A stretch of 64,000 nucleotides of DNA from Membranipora membranacea (Eukaryota > Bryozoa > Gymnolaemata > Cheilostomatida > Membraniporidae), in NCBI GenBank assembly GCA_914767715.1, contig OU612065.1, positions 28,086,001 through 28,150,000 of the forward strand. The letters run 5' to 3'. Numbering within the stretch: position 1 is the stretch's first letter; each line of letters opens with the position of its first letter. Positions 35,288 to 46,700 of this stretch are shown in pieces. Under the pieces are notes generated by a model. It was not told the origin of the DNA. It saw nothing but the letters and a program-made list of their open reading frames with translations, and did not search any database. The position numbers were made by a program, and so were the translations under genes.

Positions 35288-36932
35288 TTCTATTCATTGA
35301 GAACTGCGACTGAGACAAAGATCAGTGTGAGTAGGCTACTTCTAGTCTTTTAGGAAAATCAAGTCTAGATGACAAAGATGTCTGTGGGCTTTTTATTTTT
35401 CCCATAAGAATACTTCATCATATTTCAGACCCTGTGTAGAATTATGCTTTAGTTAGATGATTTGTTTGCTGAGTTGTCTGCTCACACTTATTGAGTAGGT
35501 AACTTTGAATGGAATTTAACGCTAGCTATGTGTGAGCAGTGAGGGTGCAGGCAGGGTGAGGGTGGTGCGAGCCCTTCCGCCTATAGATAGGTCATGAGGT
35601 TGTAAACCCACCCATTTAGACCTGACTTAATTGTGCTCCACATCATTCAGATGCTATTATTAAGTTTCATAGACCAGCACGCTAGATAGTGCACCGTTTG
35701 GAATAAAAATGACACTTGGGCCATATGCCTACACTGAACAGCTTAGTGTTAATGTACTTACAGCCTCTTTCAACTTTAAAGCTGATGAATTTGTCATGGA
35801 GATCCTAGGTCTTTGGTTTTGGCTCACAGAATTATTTATTAGACATCTTATAGTGCGTTAATCCCAATAGTATTTTTTTTTAATGGATAACCATTAAGTG
35901 AAATAGTTGCACTACAAAAAAAAGCGGCATCCTCGCTGCTCTTTGCCTTGAAAATATAAAATTATCTCTAAACATATTGCTGAGAAGTAGCATATTTAGT
36001 TGCACTGATTGTCCATGTACAATTGAATTTGGCATCAGTAATTCAGTGCAACTTTTGAAATGAAGGTGAAGACCACTTGCCATTTTAGATGTGCGGTAGC
36101 GAAGATGTCAGATGTTCACTGATTACTCACAGGCAATGCCACTGTTTCGTCTGCAGTACTCAACAATATACAGTGTGCCTCTCTAACCAATGAGGGAGTT
36201 CATTGGTCTAACAAGCAAAAGCCATTGTAAGTTGACCTAGTCATAAAACTTAAAAAATTGCCGAATAATGTGAAGAAAGCTTGAGTTGCTTGGTGGTAAG
36301 GTAATAAGTGTCATATTATGTGAAAAATCAGCAGTTTTTCATTTTTTTTCCCATTGAGCTCCGTTAATTCAATTTGATTCATCAATTGCGGAACAACTAA
36401 TATATCTGTATCCTCATCATTGATCAGTTTGTCCAACATTGTTCAATTGTTTGTATCTTACCTCAAAAATCCATCGCAGGCGTTTTTTGAAGTAGCTTGG
36501 CGCTGATTTTGTTTGTTATTGGTACTTGTAGAACTGAGTGTCACTAAAAGTTAATTCAATCTGTGAGTGAATACAGGTCGATTACTCTCATCATACCATG
36601 CAATGACAATCCTGCATGCGTGATCATGACTATCCAAAGAGTGGGAAACATGGGAAACGGACTTTATGTTGAGGTAATTTTGATAACTTTTGGCATTACA
36701 TGCTGCGTGTGATATGTTCTAGACCTATCTCAGTTGCCTCATAATCCCTGAATGATCACATGGTGGGAGTAGGTGTTTATCATAGCTCTTGCCCCATGAT
36801 CAAGACTTTTCTGACAACATAATTAGTCTGATACAGAGGGTTGACAGCAGGTAGTCTATAACAAAAATTGTCCAAAATACCTCAAAGAAGTGAGTGCCCT
36901 ACCCACCGGTCCATGACTTCTGAAAATCTGTT

Positions 36933-37240
36933 GTGTCGATTGCATGGCCTGAAATACGGAGCACATCACATAGTGTGCTATTATGAAAAGGATTGATACT
37001 GGTAATTAGCAAGTTTGATAAGCCCCACACACAGTTGTATATGGAGTAATTTTACAGACTACTTACAGTAAATCCCCACCCACACAAGTCCCTTACATTG
37101 TTGGGTTGGCGTAAACAAACCACTAACGGTAACAATGATTCCTACATATTATATATTTTATATTTCAGGTTGTTCCCAATTTCCAGTTGAGGTTATAAGT
37201 GTGCTGATGTTATGATGCATGTTTATGTCTTATGGCGATG
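36933..37240 (+). repeat. Diverged duplicated segment, copy 1
   Basis: Colinear similarity to 37700-38120: CGATTGCATGGCCTGAAA, ACAGACTA, GTAAACAAACCAC, GTAACAATG, ATATTATA, TTTATATTTCAG and TGCTGATGTTATG follow in the same order. Copy 1 lacks the SINE present in copy 2. Confidence 0.6.
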
Positions 37241-37699
37241 AATAACATTCAGGTAAGAAATACCCGTCAGAAAGAAGTATAATGTGAAATTTAACTTATC
37301 CCGTGGCCGCATGTGTGAAATCCAACCATCATTCAGTACTTCAAACTCAAACTACCTTATAACCCATATAAATATTAGCTTTTGAAGACAAGCTAAAAAA
37401 ACAGTACGATCTCATAATGTCACTTCGCGCAATGCCTTAAGTTTTGAAAATTGGTTTGTGTACGTCCTTCATAAATAACCCAAGAGAAGTAAATAAATAA
37501 ACTAGTTAGGAGGTGACTTTATGTTAGCACACCCCAATTTCCGCAAAGCAATTTTATTAAAACTCCTCTTGAGTGGTTCAAAAGAACCTATCCTCTTCAA
37601 ACATGGTTTTTTTGTGCTCTTGGGTAGAGAGGATAAACACCTCTATGAGGTAAGGGGCTAGAAATGCTCGTCAATGTGACTAAAAATCCAGCTTCAGCA

Positions 37700-38120
37700 G
37701 TACCGATTGCATGGTCTGAAAATTTGTTTTGAGTAATGTAACAGACTATCTGAAGAAATTCCATATCACATGTACCCTCCCTGCTGCCACAAAATTACCC
37801 TTCCATACATTCTAGGGTTGTAGTAAACAAACCACAAATGTGTTTAACAGGCAGTAACAATGGTTCACCATATTATAGTAGAGGTATACACCCGAGGGTG
37901 CTGGGGGCCGGAACAATCAACCTTGAAAGCTCCCCCAACGGGATTTGAACTCACAAATCCTGCGGCACCAATCGACTGGCAGTGAATAGCAAGCCGATAA
38001 CCGATTGCACCATCTCACCGTCCTCACAAATTTTATATTTCATTTTTTTATTTCAGATGATTTCCAGACTCCTTGCTCAGGTTTGCAGTATTAGTATACT
38101 GATGTTATGCAGGATGTTTT
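37700..38120 (+). repeat. Diverged duplicated segment, copy 2, interrupted by a SINE
   Basis: The second copy of the 36933-37240 segment (CGATTGCATGGTCTGAAA ... GTAAACAAACCAC ... TTTATATTTCA ... TACTGATGTTATG). It is split near 37876 and resumes near 38024, after the tRNA-like insert. Comparing the copies shows directly what the insertion added. Confidence 0.6.
37877..38023 (-). mobile_element. tRNA-derived SINE
   Basis: The minus strand begins GACGGTGAGATGGTGCAATC (A-box region TGGTGCAATCGG), then has GAGTTCAAATCCC as B box, and continues into a non-tRNA body (CCCCCAGCACCCTCGGGTGT). The A-B distance suggests a tRNA with a long variable arm (Leu/Ser type). The insert is absent from the paralogous segment at 36.9-37.2 kb. 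Confidence 0.7.
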
Positions 38121-38714
38121 TTTATAATGTTGAAGAACTGTGTACAATAAGGTCAGTGCCACTTACAAATTTATCTGATAATTTTTCGTCATACTACTGC
38201 TGGTCAGGGACTTGCATTATACAGGCCTGCTGCAGCAAATATTACTTTACAAATAATCAGTCCTAATTTCAATTTTATAACTGCGAGACCCTTGGGCTTG
38301 ATGAGTATAATGTGCATAAAAAACATGCTTCAATACCTCCAAAATCGCTAGGCATCTCACAACTGGGTGGGAAGAGATACATGTGCTGCGGAACCAATAT
38401 TGGAAGCTAATCTTGCCATGACATGCTAGAAGTTGATCGCCCTTGTCCAAAAGACTTACCTACCGTGCAGTTAGCAGTTAGATTCAATACCAAGGATGGT
38501 CTGTGTGTATCTAAAGCGTAACCTTATGTCATATGATATTGTGACAGGATAATTTTTGCGATTGGGGGCATATGCCCTAGTTGTAGGTAAAAGATATGAA
38601 ATAAATTCTGAAACATTAGGCCTTTAGAGACCTGCAAAATGATCAACCTTTAGCTAGGGGGTGGTCAGACCATTTTCAATATCATTAGGGAAGAAGCTGC
38701 GGTCTGTTTGTTTC

Positions 38715-38785
38715 TGTCTCATCAGGGAGTCTCCTTTTCGGCAGGGAGGACGGGTGGGATACCCTCCCTGCTCCCTGTTTTTTTT
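38715..38785. repeat. CAGGGAG / CTCCCTG repeat copy
   Basis: ATCAGGGAGTCTCC, GCAGGGAGGACGGG and CCCTCCCTGCTCCCTG occur close together. It is related to copies near 10043-10133 and 56447-56522. Confidence 0.4.
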
Positions 38786-40162
38786 CACTTCAAATTGAGA
38801 CAAATCATAGAGTTGTTCTCTCTTTGACATGTAAGTTCAATGAGGGGACAACCGATGATAAGACGTCCTTAAGTTGCCCCCAGACTGCTCAGCTGACATT
38901 TTTATCTTTTCTTCTAGAGATGCATCTACCGAGTTCTGTGATTGCTGAGAATAACTCTTGCTATGGACTGAAGCTGCCTTATGATCGATAGATTCTAGTC
39001 CATCTTGTGCAGAAGGTCACAACAGACTCTCCAATCAACATAAATTGTGTCTTTGAGCCGAAAGAGACAGCCATCAAAGCTGGTACCTTCGTAGAAATGA
39101 TAGAGAACTTTTCGAAGTAAATGTAGTCTATCGATAAATTTCAGAATGTGAAATGTCAAACTTTTCCTCCTGCTAAAATTCAACTCATCTAATGTAGGTC
39201 AGTTTTATTTCATAAACACCACAGTGAATCAAGGTTTAATCTTGCTAAATACAACGTTACATATGTATGTTTGCTTATAACCTCTGATTTTAGTAAAACA
39301 TTGGCTGATATTACGCTTCTACACTATCAATACCTGAAACAATGAATTGTTTTATAAATATCTACCAACTACATTGTTGGACTCACTTGTGCTTTTATAC
39401 AGGCTGATCAATATGATTATTGTGTGGCTTATGAAAATAAAAAGTATAATTACTCAGTCTCATCACGCAATCTTGACTAAGTGCTTGGATATTATAAGTT
39501 ATAATTAGTTCATTTGCACTTCAATAGAGCAGAATGAAAAACCAAAAAACTCTTATGAATTCTTGTGACAAGGACCACCCTGCCTTTCCCGGAAAATGAT
39601 CTTTGGTGTCAAAGTGGGTGGCTATGCTCTACTGTGTACGGTTCTGCTACAAAGGACTTGATCACCAATAGACTGATCTACATGTTTTCACAGATATTTT
39701 CCTATGTTCTCCGATGACTTTTTTTGCTACTACAACGATAATCACCTAACGTCACCACTTGTAAGATATCAGGTTAACTATCGATGTGTAAACACCCGGG
39801 TTGCTAATTGCATATATTATCTAGCTTCACTCTCAATGTATACTAGTGTCCTATAGCTTCACTCTCAATGTATAATATGCCCATAAAAGCATTTCTGCTC
39901 AATAAAACTTGCCTCTATCAAAATCTGCATTCCACAGTAGTAGTAACTAGTATGGGAATTGTTTGACAAATCATCATATCAGAGTTATCTTCTCCTGAAT
40001 ACTCATGTACATATTTCACTGGGAATTCCGCTTTACATAAATAATGCTACAGCTGTACTATAACACATAATTTCTAACCCAGATTGTCTATACACATAGC
40101 CTATGAGATGTTTTCATAGAACATATATCAATTTTATGCTTATAGGCCACATTCAGTGGTAA

Positions 40163-40370
40163 AAAAAGCTAAATTTGAAATTTCCGCATTTTAGTCAATT
40201 TTGACTAATATGCGGAAAAATGCTTTTCAAGGTCACAAGTAGGTCACAAGGTGATTTCCGCATTTTAGTCAATCCCACACAGGATTGACTAAAATGCGGA
40301 AATACGCACTAATTCCCGCAACACGCGCGTGAATTTGCGTGATCACGGATTTCCGCATTTTAGTGAACCC
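40163..40370. mobile_element. Terminal module with five TTTCCGCATTTTAGT motifs, right orientation
   Basis: TTTCCGCATTTTAGT and its complement occur five times, one with a substitution. The module contains GC-rich ACACGCGCGTG and ends TTAGTGAACCC, the inverse of the start at 33188. The alternating orientation can form several hairpins. A TATATAAA box lies just beyond its end at 40389. Confidence 0.65.
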
Positions 40371-40569
40371 GAAAAACAATTGAGCTCTGTATATAAACTG
40401 GTTCGTTAGCCGTAGTTTCACTTTCAATCAACAGACCAGGAAAGGTGAAACGAGAAAACGGGGCCATTTCTTCCTCACAATTTTCTCAGCTTGTAATCGC
40501 CAACCCGTCTCAAAGTTACAGTAAAACATTGGAACCATTGTCACATTGTGGTAGCATTTTAGGTAAGGG

Positions 40570-40740
40570 ACATTTAAAAAATCCAAAAAATGTTGCCAAT
40601 GTCCAATATCAACCACTCCAAAAACTAGACTCATCATCAATCAAGGTACAAAACCAAGTCCAAAGTTTGGTGTTTTTGAGTTGGTTGATGCTGGATATTG
40701 GCAAATTAAAGGCATGTAAGTCACAGGGGCCCATGTTCCA
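40570..40740. mobile_element. Fold-back element related to the 12.6-kb MITE
   Basis: TTGCCAATGTCCAATATCAA at the left pairs with TTGATGCTGGATATTGGCAA at the right, followed by GCATGTAAGTCACAGGGGCC. These correspond to the arms and termini of the MITE at 12569-13040. An open frame of 139 codons across it (40445-40864) has no recognisable motif and is probably a by-product of the inverted repeat. Confidence 0.6.
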
Positions 40741-40989
40741 ATTGCAGTCCAACCAAGGAGTTAGAATCCCTCTATCACCAGTCCTTGAGGAAGAAATATC
40801 ATACATCTCTATACCAAGAAGAAGGAACTTTTACTGTTACTCCTTAATTATACATATGATATAACTCATGGTGCACGGAACTGGTATCAGACATTATCAG
40901 TCCTATGAAGCATTTGTTGTGACCCCAGTATCTGAGTAGTGAGAGTAGTATCACTTAACAGCTAATACCCACAATGCACATTTCTGTAA

Positions 40990-41706
40990 AATGGCCATCC
41001 GCTCTCATGACAAATACCCATCCGGAAGTGCTAACTGCCCATCCATTTCACCTTGTATCAATTTCCGTGCTAAAAGAACCCATTCAGATGCCTATTTAGG
41101 CATCCGGTTGGTACTCAGACAACCGCCGGACGCAAAATAGGCATCCGATTGTATAAAACGCATCAATCTGGTCCAAGTTTGACTCAGGCGGGTGGGTTTG
41201 TAACAGGGGATGGGTTGAAGACACTCGTGATTGTAGCAACAAACGCATACGGATGGATGGAATGATTACAGCCAATATACTGTTCCAAGCCCATCTGAAT
41301 GCGTTTTTTCAGTAAATACTACTGTTCTAAGCCCATCCGAATGAATATTTGGCAATCATGAGCTAAATTGCCATGTGGATGGGTTTGTGATGGTCACACT
41401 TCTATATTGATACCAGGTGAAATTGGAGGCCAGTTAACACTGGCGGACGGGTATCTTTCTTAAGCAGATGACCCTTTGACAGAGATGTGTTGTGGATGTC
41501 CATTTACTGGACACATTTTTGGCACAAAATCTACACCCCATCCTTCCCTGTTACGAACCCATCCGCCTCTCTTTAATTCTTGTCCAGATGCGTTTGATGC
41601 AGCAAGCTGCCTATATGGCTCCAGTTGTCGGTGTGGCATCCGGTGGTTGCCAAATAGGCATCCGGATGGGTTCCTAGCGCAGCAAAGCTTATCAAGACAG
41701 GCTTCA
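40990..41706. repeat. CATCCG-rich interspersed motif patch
   Basis: CCCATCCG, GCATCCGG, GATGGGTT and close variants occur well over a dozen times on both strands, with irregular spacing, in sequence more GC-rich than its surroundings. It is not a simple tandem array. The right end carries AAAGCTTATCAAGACAGGC, the half-hairpin of the TCTTGACAAGCTTT family. It is possibly the subterminal repeat domain of an unidentified DNA transposon. Confidence 0.5.
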
Positions 41707-42399
41707 CCCAACACCTCAGATACAGGATGATAGATGAGATATTACTGGTGGTCTAATTAACAAAACAATTCCTAACTCCTTAGACTCCCACTTGGACAGT
41801 GGGGCTTACTAAGAGCAAGTTTGTTCCGCCTCCGTGAATGCGGCCCCTCGATACCCGACTTTTGCAAGATGATCTACCTCGGTCTACAATTTTCTGAAAT
41901 CTAGAAGACATTTTTTTTTAGGAAGAGGGTTACTGCCAACCTTTGAATGACTACCACACTTGCTGCTGTGTCTGACCAGAAGATACAACCTGTTGGGATG
42001 TCCAGTCTCACCCATCAGCCCGTGTGGTCAGTTTAGTCACTGACCGCTTGGCTCATAAAACAGGTTGTGCCGGTTTTCTTGGTTATCTGGTGACCGGTAG
42101 CTTACCTGACCTGACCAATAATGCAATCTATTAGACAATGAAAAAAAGTACAAGTGAGCAATACTAAGGCTTTAACTGGGTAGAAAAGAGGAACACTATC
42201 AAAATGCCACCTGTCAGCACAAATGAACCCTTAGCCTGTTCCTTGCGTCATAGACTAACCAAAGAACCAAGGAATATGAATTATAGTCAGGCACCTAGTT
42301 CTGCAGTAGTGATGCAATATTTCTACAATGAAAAAATAATTCATAGCACTTCTGTGTAGTGGCAGAAATTGTCCCCCTGATCATCCATGAGAGAGAGAG

Positions 42400-42490
42400 A
42401 AGATGACATCAGAAGAGCACATGAAATGGAAATCGAAGGAAGGAGGCATCAGGGACGTCCAAAGCATAATAGAAGGACACAATCAGGAAA
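42400..42490 (+). pseudogene. LINE ORF2 C-terminal fragment
   Basis: One frame reads EMEIEGRRHQGRPKHNRRTQ. The EGRRxxGRPKxR pattern is typical of the C-terminal tail of reverse transcriptases in many animal LINEs. No intact frame surrounds it. It lies upstream of the RT core fragment at 42877-43134, so the pieces are rearranged or come from two insertions. Confidence 0.45.
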
Positions 42491-42876
42491 GATCTCCAAT
42501 CCTGTTCTCTCAGTGAAGGATTAGGATTAGCACAGGATTAGATGTAGAAGTTTAATTGAGCCAGGCACTCGCTTTCTGAGCAGGACAGAGTGGGGATAGA
42601 TGAGGATTTGAAAAGGAAAAATATATCAGTCCGGGGATATTGTACGATATCCATTAACCTTAATTGAGAAATTCAGCCTTTACTTATTTATATATGTTCG
42701 TATAGAAGTGGCACTTTACTGGACTTGTACAGTACAACAAAAAGGGCAAAGAAAAGAAGAACACTCAGCATACTGACCAGTATCCTAACTAGCAGGCCAT
42801 GTAAAATGTCAGAACAAGTTGTACTACATTACATGAGTGGAACACCTGGCAGAGTCCTTTTTGATCTACAACTTTG

Positions 42877-43134
42877 TTTAGAAAGGAGCATGACTTATTG
42901 AAACCTGTAGAATATGTCTCTACTGATCTGATGATTTCTGGCAGTGAAAAATACACAGGTCCAGCCTGTACATGGATTCCTGTCAAGGGCAAACCTTGTC
43001 TCTTCTGGGGTGCCTCAAGGCTTAGCGCTGGGGTCAACATTAATCCTTGCCTGTATAAACAAGGAGGTATAAACATCATTCCAAAAAATGTAACATGCAA
43101 TGTAAGTCGTTTCGCTTATGATACCATGATGTAC
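42877..43134 (+). pseudogene. Decayed LINE reverse-transcriptase core
   Basis: Three RT landmarks appear in order: FRKEHDLL (42877), SSGVPQGLALG (43001; the (S/T)SGVPQGSVLG motif) and FAYDTMMY (43111; the FADDT catalytic box with its first Asp lost). The middle motif is in a different frame from the other two, and stops interrupt, so it is a dead copy. Spacing between the last two motifs (about 37 codons) is normal for a jockey/CR1-like RT. Upstream RT and any endonuclease are missing. Confidence 0.6.
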
Positions 43135-43770
43135 CCGATGTGCTAAATATGCTGTGTTGAACTACGCTTCTTGGTCTATTCTTGTTGAGTGAGATACTCT
43201 AAGAGGCACATGACACCAAACCTTCGCTTCAACTTCAATATTTCACCTTCCATCTAATATTTAACAAGGAGTTGCTCCCTCCTGTGCATTTACCCACAAC
43301 TTACCATGATAGAACAACTCATACAATCCCTGCCAACAAATCCACCAAACTATAGAGTGATAGGTGACAGATATGATTTCCTGTTGATGACATCTTTAAA
43401 GGAAGGCTGATCTGAAACAATTTGTGTTTTTGGTGCAATGAGCGCAAGATAATTAGTTGAAGCTTAAGTTCAACAACTACAAATCCTGTTTGAAGTGAAT
43501 TTTTACAGACATCAAAATGGTTAGGTTTGGTTAACAAAACATCCAGATATGCCTGGTTTATGTTGTTTAATTTCCAAGGTCAACTGAAGTCGTAATGATT
43601 ATTAGTCATAAAATTATAACACTTGTCCAAACTCTTGTCACAAACTGAACTTCCAATTGTGATTTTCAACCCAATACAATACATCATTGTGGCTTACTCA
43701 ATCATTACTAGAATAGAAATGTTGTTTTTTGCAGTCATTACATCAGAGTGAGTATCGATATCAATTCGCG

Positions 43771-46700
43771 ATGAACAGGAAAAGTGGTAGCAAATTTCAT
43801 GTGAACGAGTCTGACCTCTTATGTAAAGCTCGCTGTGGGTTTTATGGAAACCCAGCATGGAAAGGCTACTGCTCTGTTTGCTACAAATCTCAATATGGCC
43901 GCCAGCAACAAACCAGGGTAGCTCAACAACACTCAAAAACAGAGTCTGCAGATCAAGCAAGACATGGCAAGATGGCTGATATGAAGAAACCAGAGCAGAA
44001 CTTTTCAGCTTTTGCTGAGAAACGACGTCAACAGTCAGACAGAAAGACTGGGACAATGAAATCCTTCTTCCTCAAGACTACAAAGAAAGGGAAGGCGGAT
44101 GAACATGTTTCACACGCTTCACAAGGTATGGTTTAGTTAAGATACCAGTATGTATACCAGTTTTATCAGGTGTACTCATAGACCTGATGACAGATTGTTA
44201 TATTAAAAATTATTATCAAGCTCACTATAATATAATAGTCATAAAAAACTGTTACCTAACTGATCAGGTAGATGACCGTGATTCTTGTCAACCTGTCTGT
44301 AACGTAATATCAGTGATGACATGATGTACCTATGTGTATTTTCTACTAATTTGCAGTCCTTTTCTCAGCGTCACCCTTTACTCGAAAAACTATCTTTCTT
44401 GAACACTTTTTAGCACAGCAACAAATTCCTCCACAAAAGAAGTCGGAATTCTCCAGTTTTCTAAACAGCCTTGGTCAGCGTGTATATGAAGATGTCAGCC
44501 GTAAGATACAGTTATTTCTCGCTAAATTTAAAATGATGCCTCAAAGCTCTAATGTAGAAAACTGGAGTGAAGAAGTACAGGATTTCTATCAGAGTGTTAC
44601 AGACCATTTCAATACTGATCCATTATATCGAGGTTTGCTATGTCCAAGTAAATAACAAATGAGAGAAAGTTGATGTGTAGCATTAGCCAGTCTTGACAAG
44701 CTTTGTTCGGTGAGCAAAGCTTGTCAAGACAGGCTAGTGAAGCATATGATATTCTTTTTTATGAAAACTTTTACAATATCTTCCCAACTTAATTGAGAAT
44801 GTCTTTCTGATTGAATGTTCGTATATTCTCAAGAATTTCTGGATCTTCAACGACGTGCTGCTATGGATTTTTTTGTACAAGTTCGACTAAATTTCAAAAT
44901 ATACTGGGTATAGACCGTCTGACGCACTTGGGAGGCCACAAAGTATGATAAATCAACATTTCATTTATTGAATAATATTATTACTTATGAAATTTTTGAA
45001 GATTTAGATGAGAACAAGATTAATGATCTATTGGACCATCTAGAGAAATACCTGATGAACAGATTATATGGAGCAGTATTCTGTCCTAATAACTCTGAAG
45101 ATGAACAACAGGACTTGGCTCTTCAAAAAAGGTAATGTCAACTTGCTCTTATAAACAGTGTTGATGCCTCAGACACGAAACCCACATAACTTTATCACGT
45201 AAAATACCATGATTCTGTGGTTATTTTGTTATTTTGACTGAAGACTTTTGTAAACGTAAATCATGGTACTTGGAGGCAATATCAGGACACAGAACATTTT
45301 TTCCTATTGGACAAACTCCCTGGTCATTACATCATCCCTATACATAACTCTTGATAAGTTTGATGTGATCAACTTGTTCACCCAACTATACAAGATCAGA
45401 ACTTCCCAGTGCCCCTTAAAAATCAAATTTTGACCAGAAATTAAAAGCCGGAAGAGCATAGTTATTATGCTTGTAACTTTTATTATAAAATTTCTCAGCT
45501 CTGACTTCTATTCTCTTACACACTTTCTATATCACATGCTCCACAAGGCTGCTGCTGTCAGGCATCACGTCCTCCACAAGGCTGCTGCTGCTGCTGTCAG
45601 GGCAGAAAATTCATGATTTTTGGGGAAGTAGATGAAAAGGCCAAGTAAAATTGAAATGGTAATAAAAATAGGAAAAAATCATCTGGTTTCAGCACATCAA
45701 CACAGAGCAGAGTTAGAATATATCTGTTCTCGGTTGGTTTTGAGGATATCACTAATCCCATTGGGCTGAACTCAAGGACAGAAGTTATACTGGAGTCTAT
45801 ATTTATGATTTATGGTCTGGAAAATTTCAGAACAAAATAGGTGTGAGTTTTGTGAGGCTAGACAATGACCTACCGTGACTTTCTGGTTTTCAGTCTGTTA
45901 TCTGCTTTTAGCCTTAAAATTCATATGGCACTTGGAATGACCCTATTGTGACATTTCTTCTGGGAGGCCTCCATAAATCATTTCGTAATTAATAAGCAAT
46001 TTGGGGGGAGGATTCTGACCATCCTGTACCCCAAGATATTGACACAGCTATGAATTTATTTTAGGAGGTTTCATAACAGATTTCAAATCCGGTACCTTGT
46101 GGCCAGAGACACAAATTTTATATATACAGAAACAGAAAACTGCTTGATGTATAGAAGGGTTAGTTATATAACTAGCTTGCCCAGGGCATACAGCCCATCA
46201 ATGCGTGGGTGTAATACACTTCTATTTCTCTTTGTGTAGGAATAAATTTCAGTGTTTGATATATAATTAATGGATATCCTGGTCTTCATAAACAAGCTTG
46301 GATTCTGATGAGGTCACTGGTTTCAGTATAATCTATTTATGTGATCCTAAAATGGAATTGATAAATTATGCATATTTTAAATGATATTCATGACTAATGT
46401 TTGCTTTCCTTTGCCAAACTGTGAGCCACCAAATATTAAGTTTGACTTCTACTTATTGGGTTGACCTTGTTGATTTTTTGGGAATAAGGCAATTTTCAGT
46501 ACATCTGAGACATTTACTGAAGGGCTTTTTCAATGTAGTAATCAAATATTAACTATTTTTTTTATGCTAAGGATTCAAAAATTTAGGTTGAAAGGCTTAT
46601 AATTTAAACATTGAACCAATTACCCTTTTGAAATTTGGAATTTTTCCAATAAGCCTAATGCATAAAATCAAAATAAATTGAAACATGACATCTCGCTGTA

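Larger units (their letters stand above)
35288..43770. other. Repeat-rich intergenic region, no supported gene
   Basis: I found no conserved protein-coding exon between the putative RagC/D first exon and the first coding exon of RABGEF1. The region holds duplicated segments with a SINE (36.9-38.1 kb), MITE-like ends (40.2-40.7 kb), a CATCCG-rich patch (41 kb) and LINE remnants (42.4-43.1 kb). RABGEF1 5' noncoding exons may also lie here, because an acceptor precedes its start codon (43735). Confidence 0.5.

Noticed and set aside
37877-38023. Functional tRNA gene
   Set aside because: A and B boxes are present, but the sequence is an insertion with a non-tRNA body and lacks a good cloverleaf.
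40445-40864. Open frame of 139 codons on the plus strand
   Set aside because: It crosses the fold-back element at 40570-40740, has no domain, and is not flanked by convincing splice or start context.
42789-43100. Minus-strand frame of 103 codons as a gene
   Set aside because: The plus strand of the same interval carries reverse-transcriptase motifs, so this is its antisense shadow.
45541-45606. CTG-rich repeat as a coding polyglutamine or polyleucine tract
   Set aside because: It is a short duplicated CTCCACAAGGCTGCTGCTG segment within RABGEF1 intron 3, with no exon around it.
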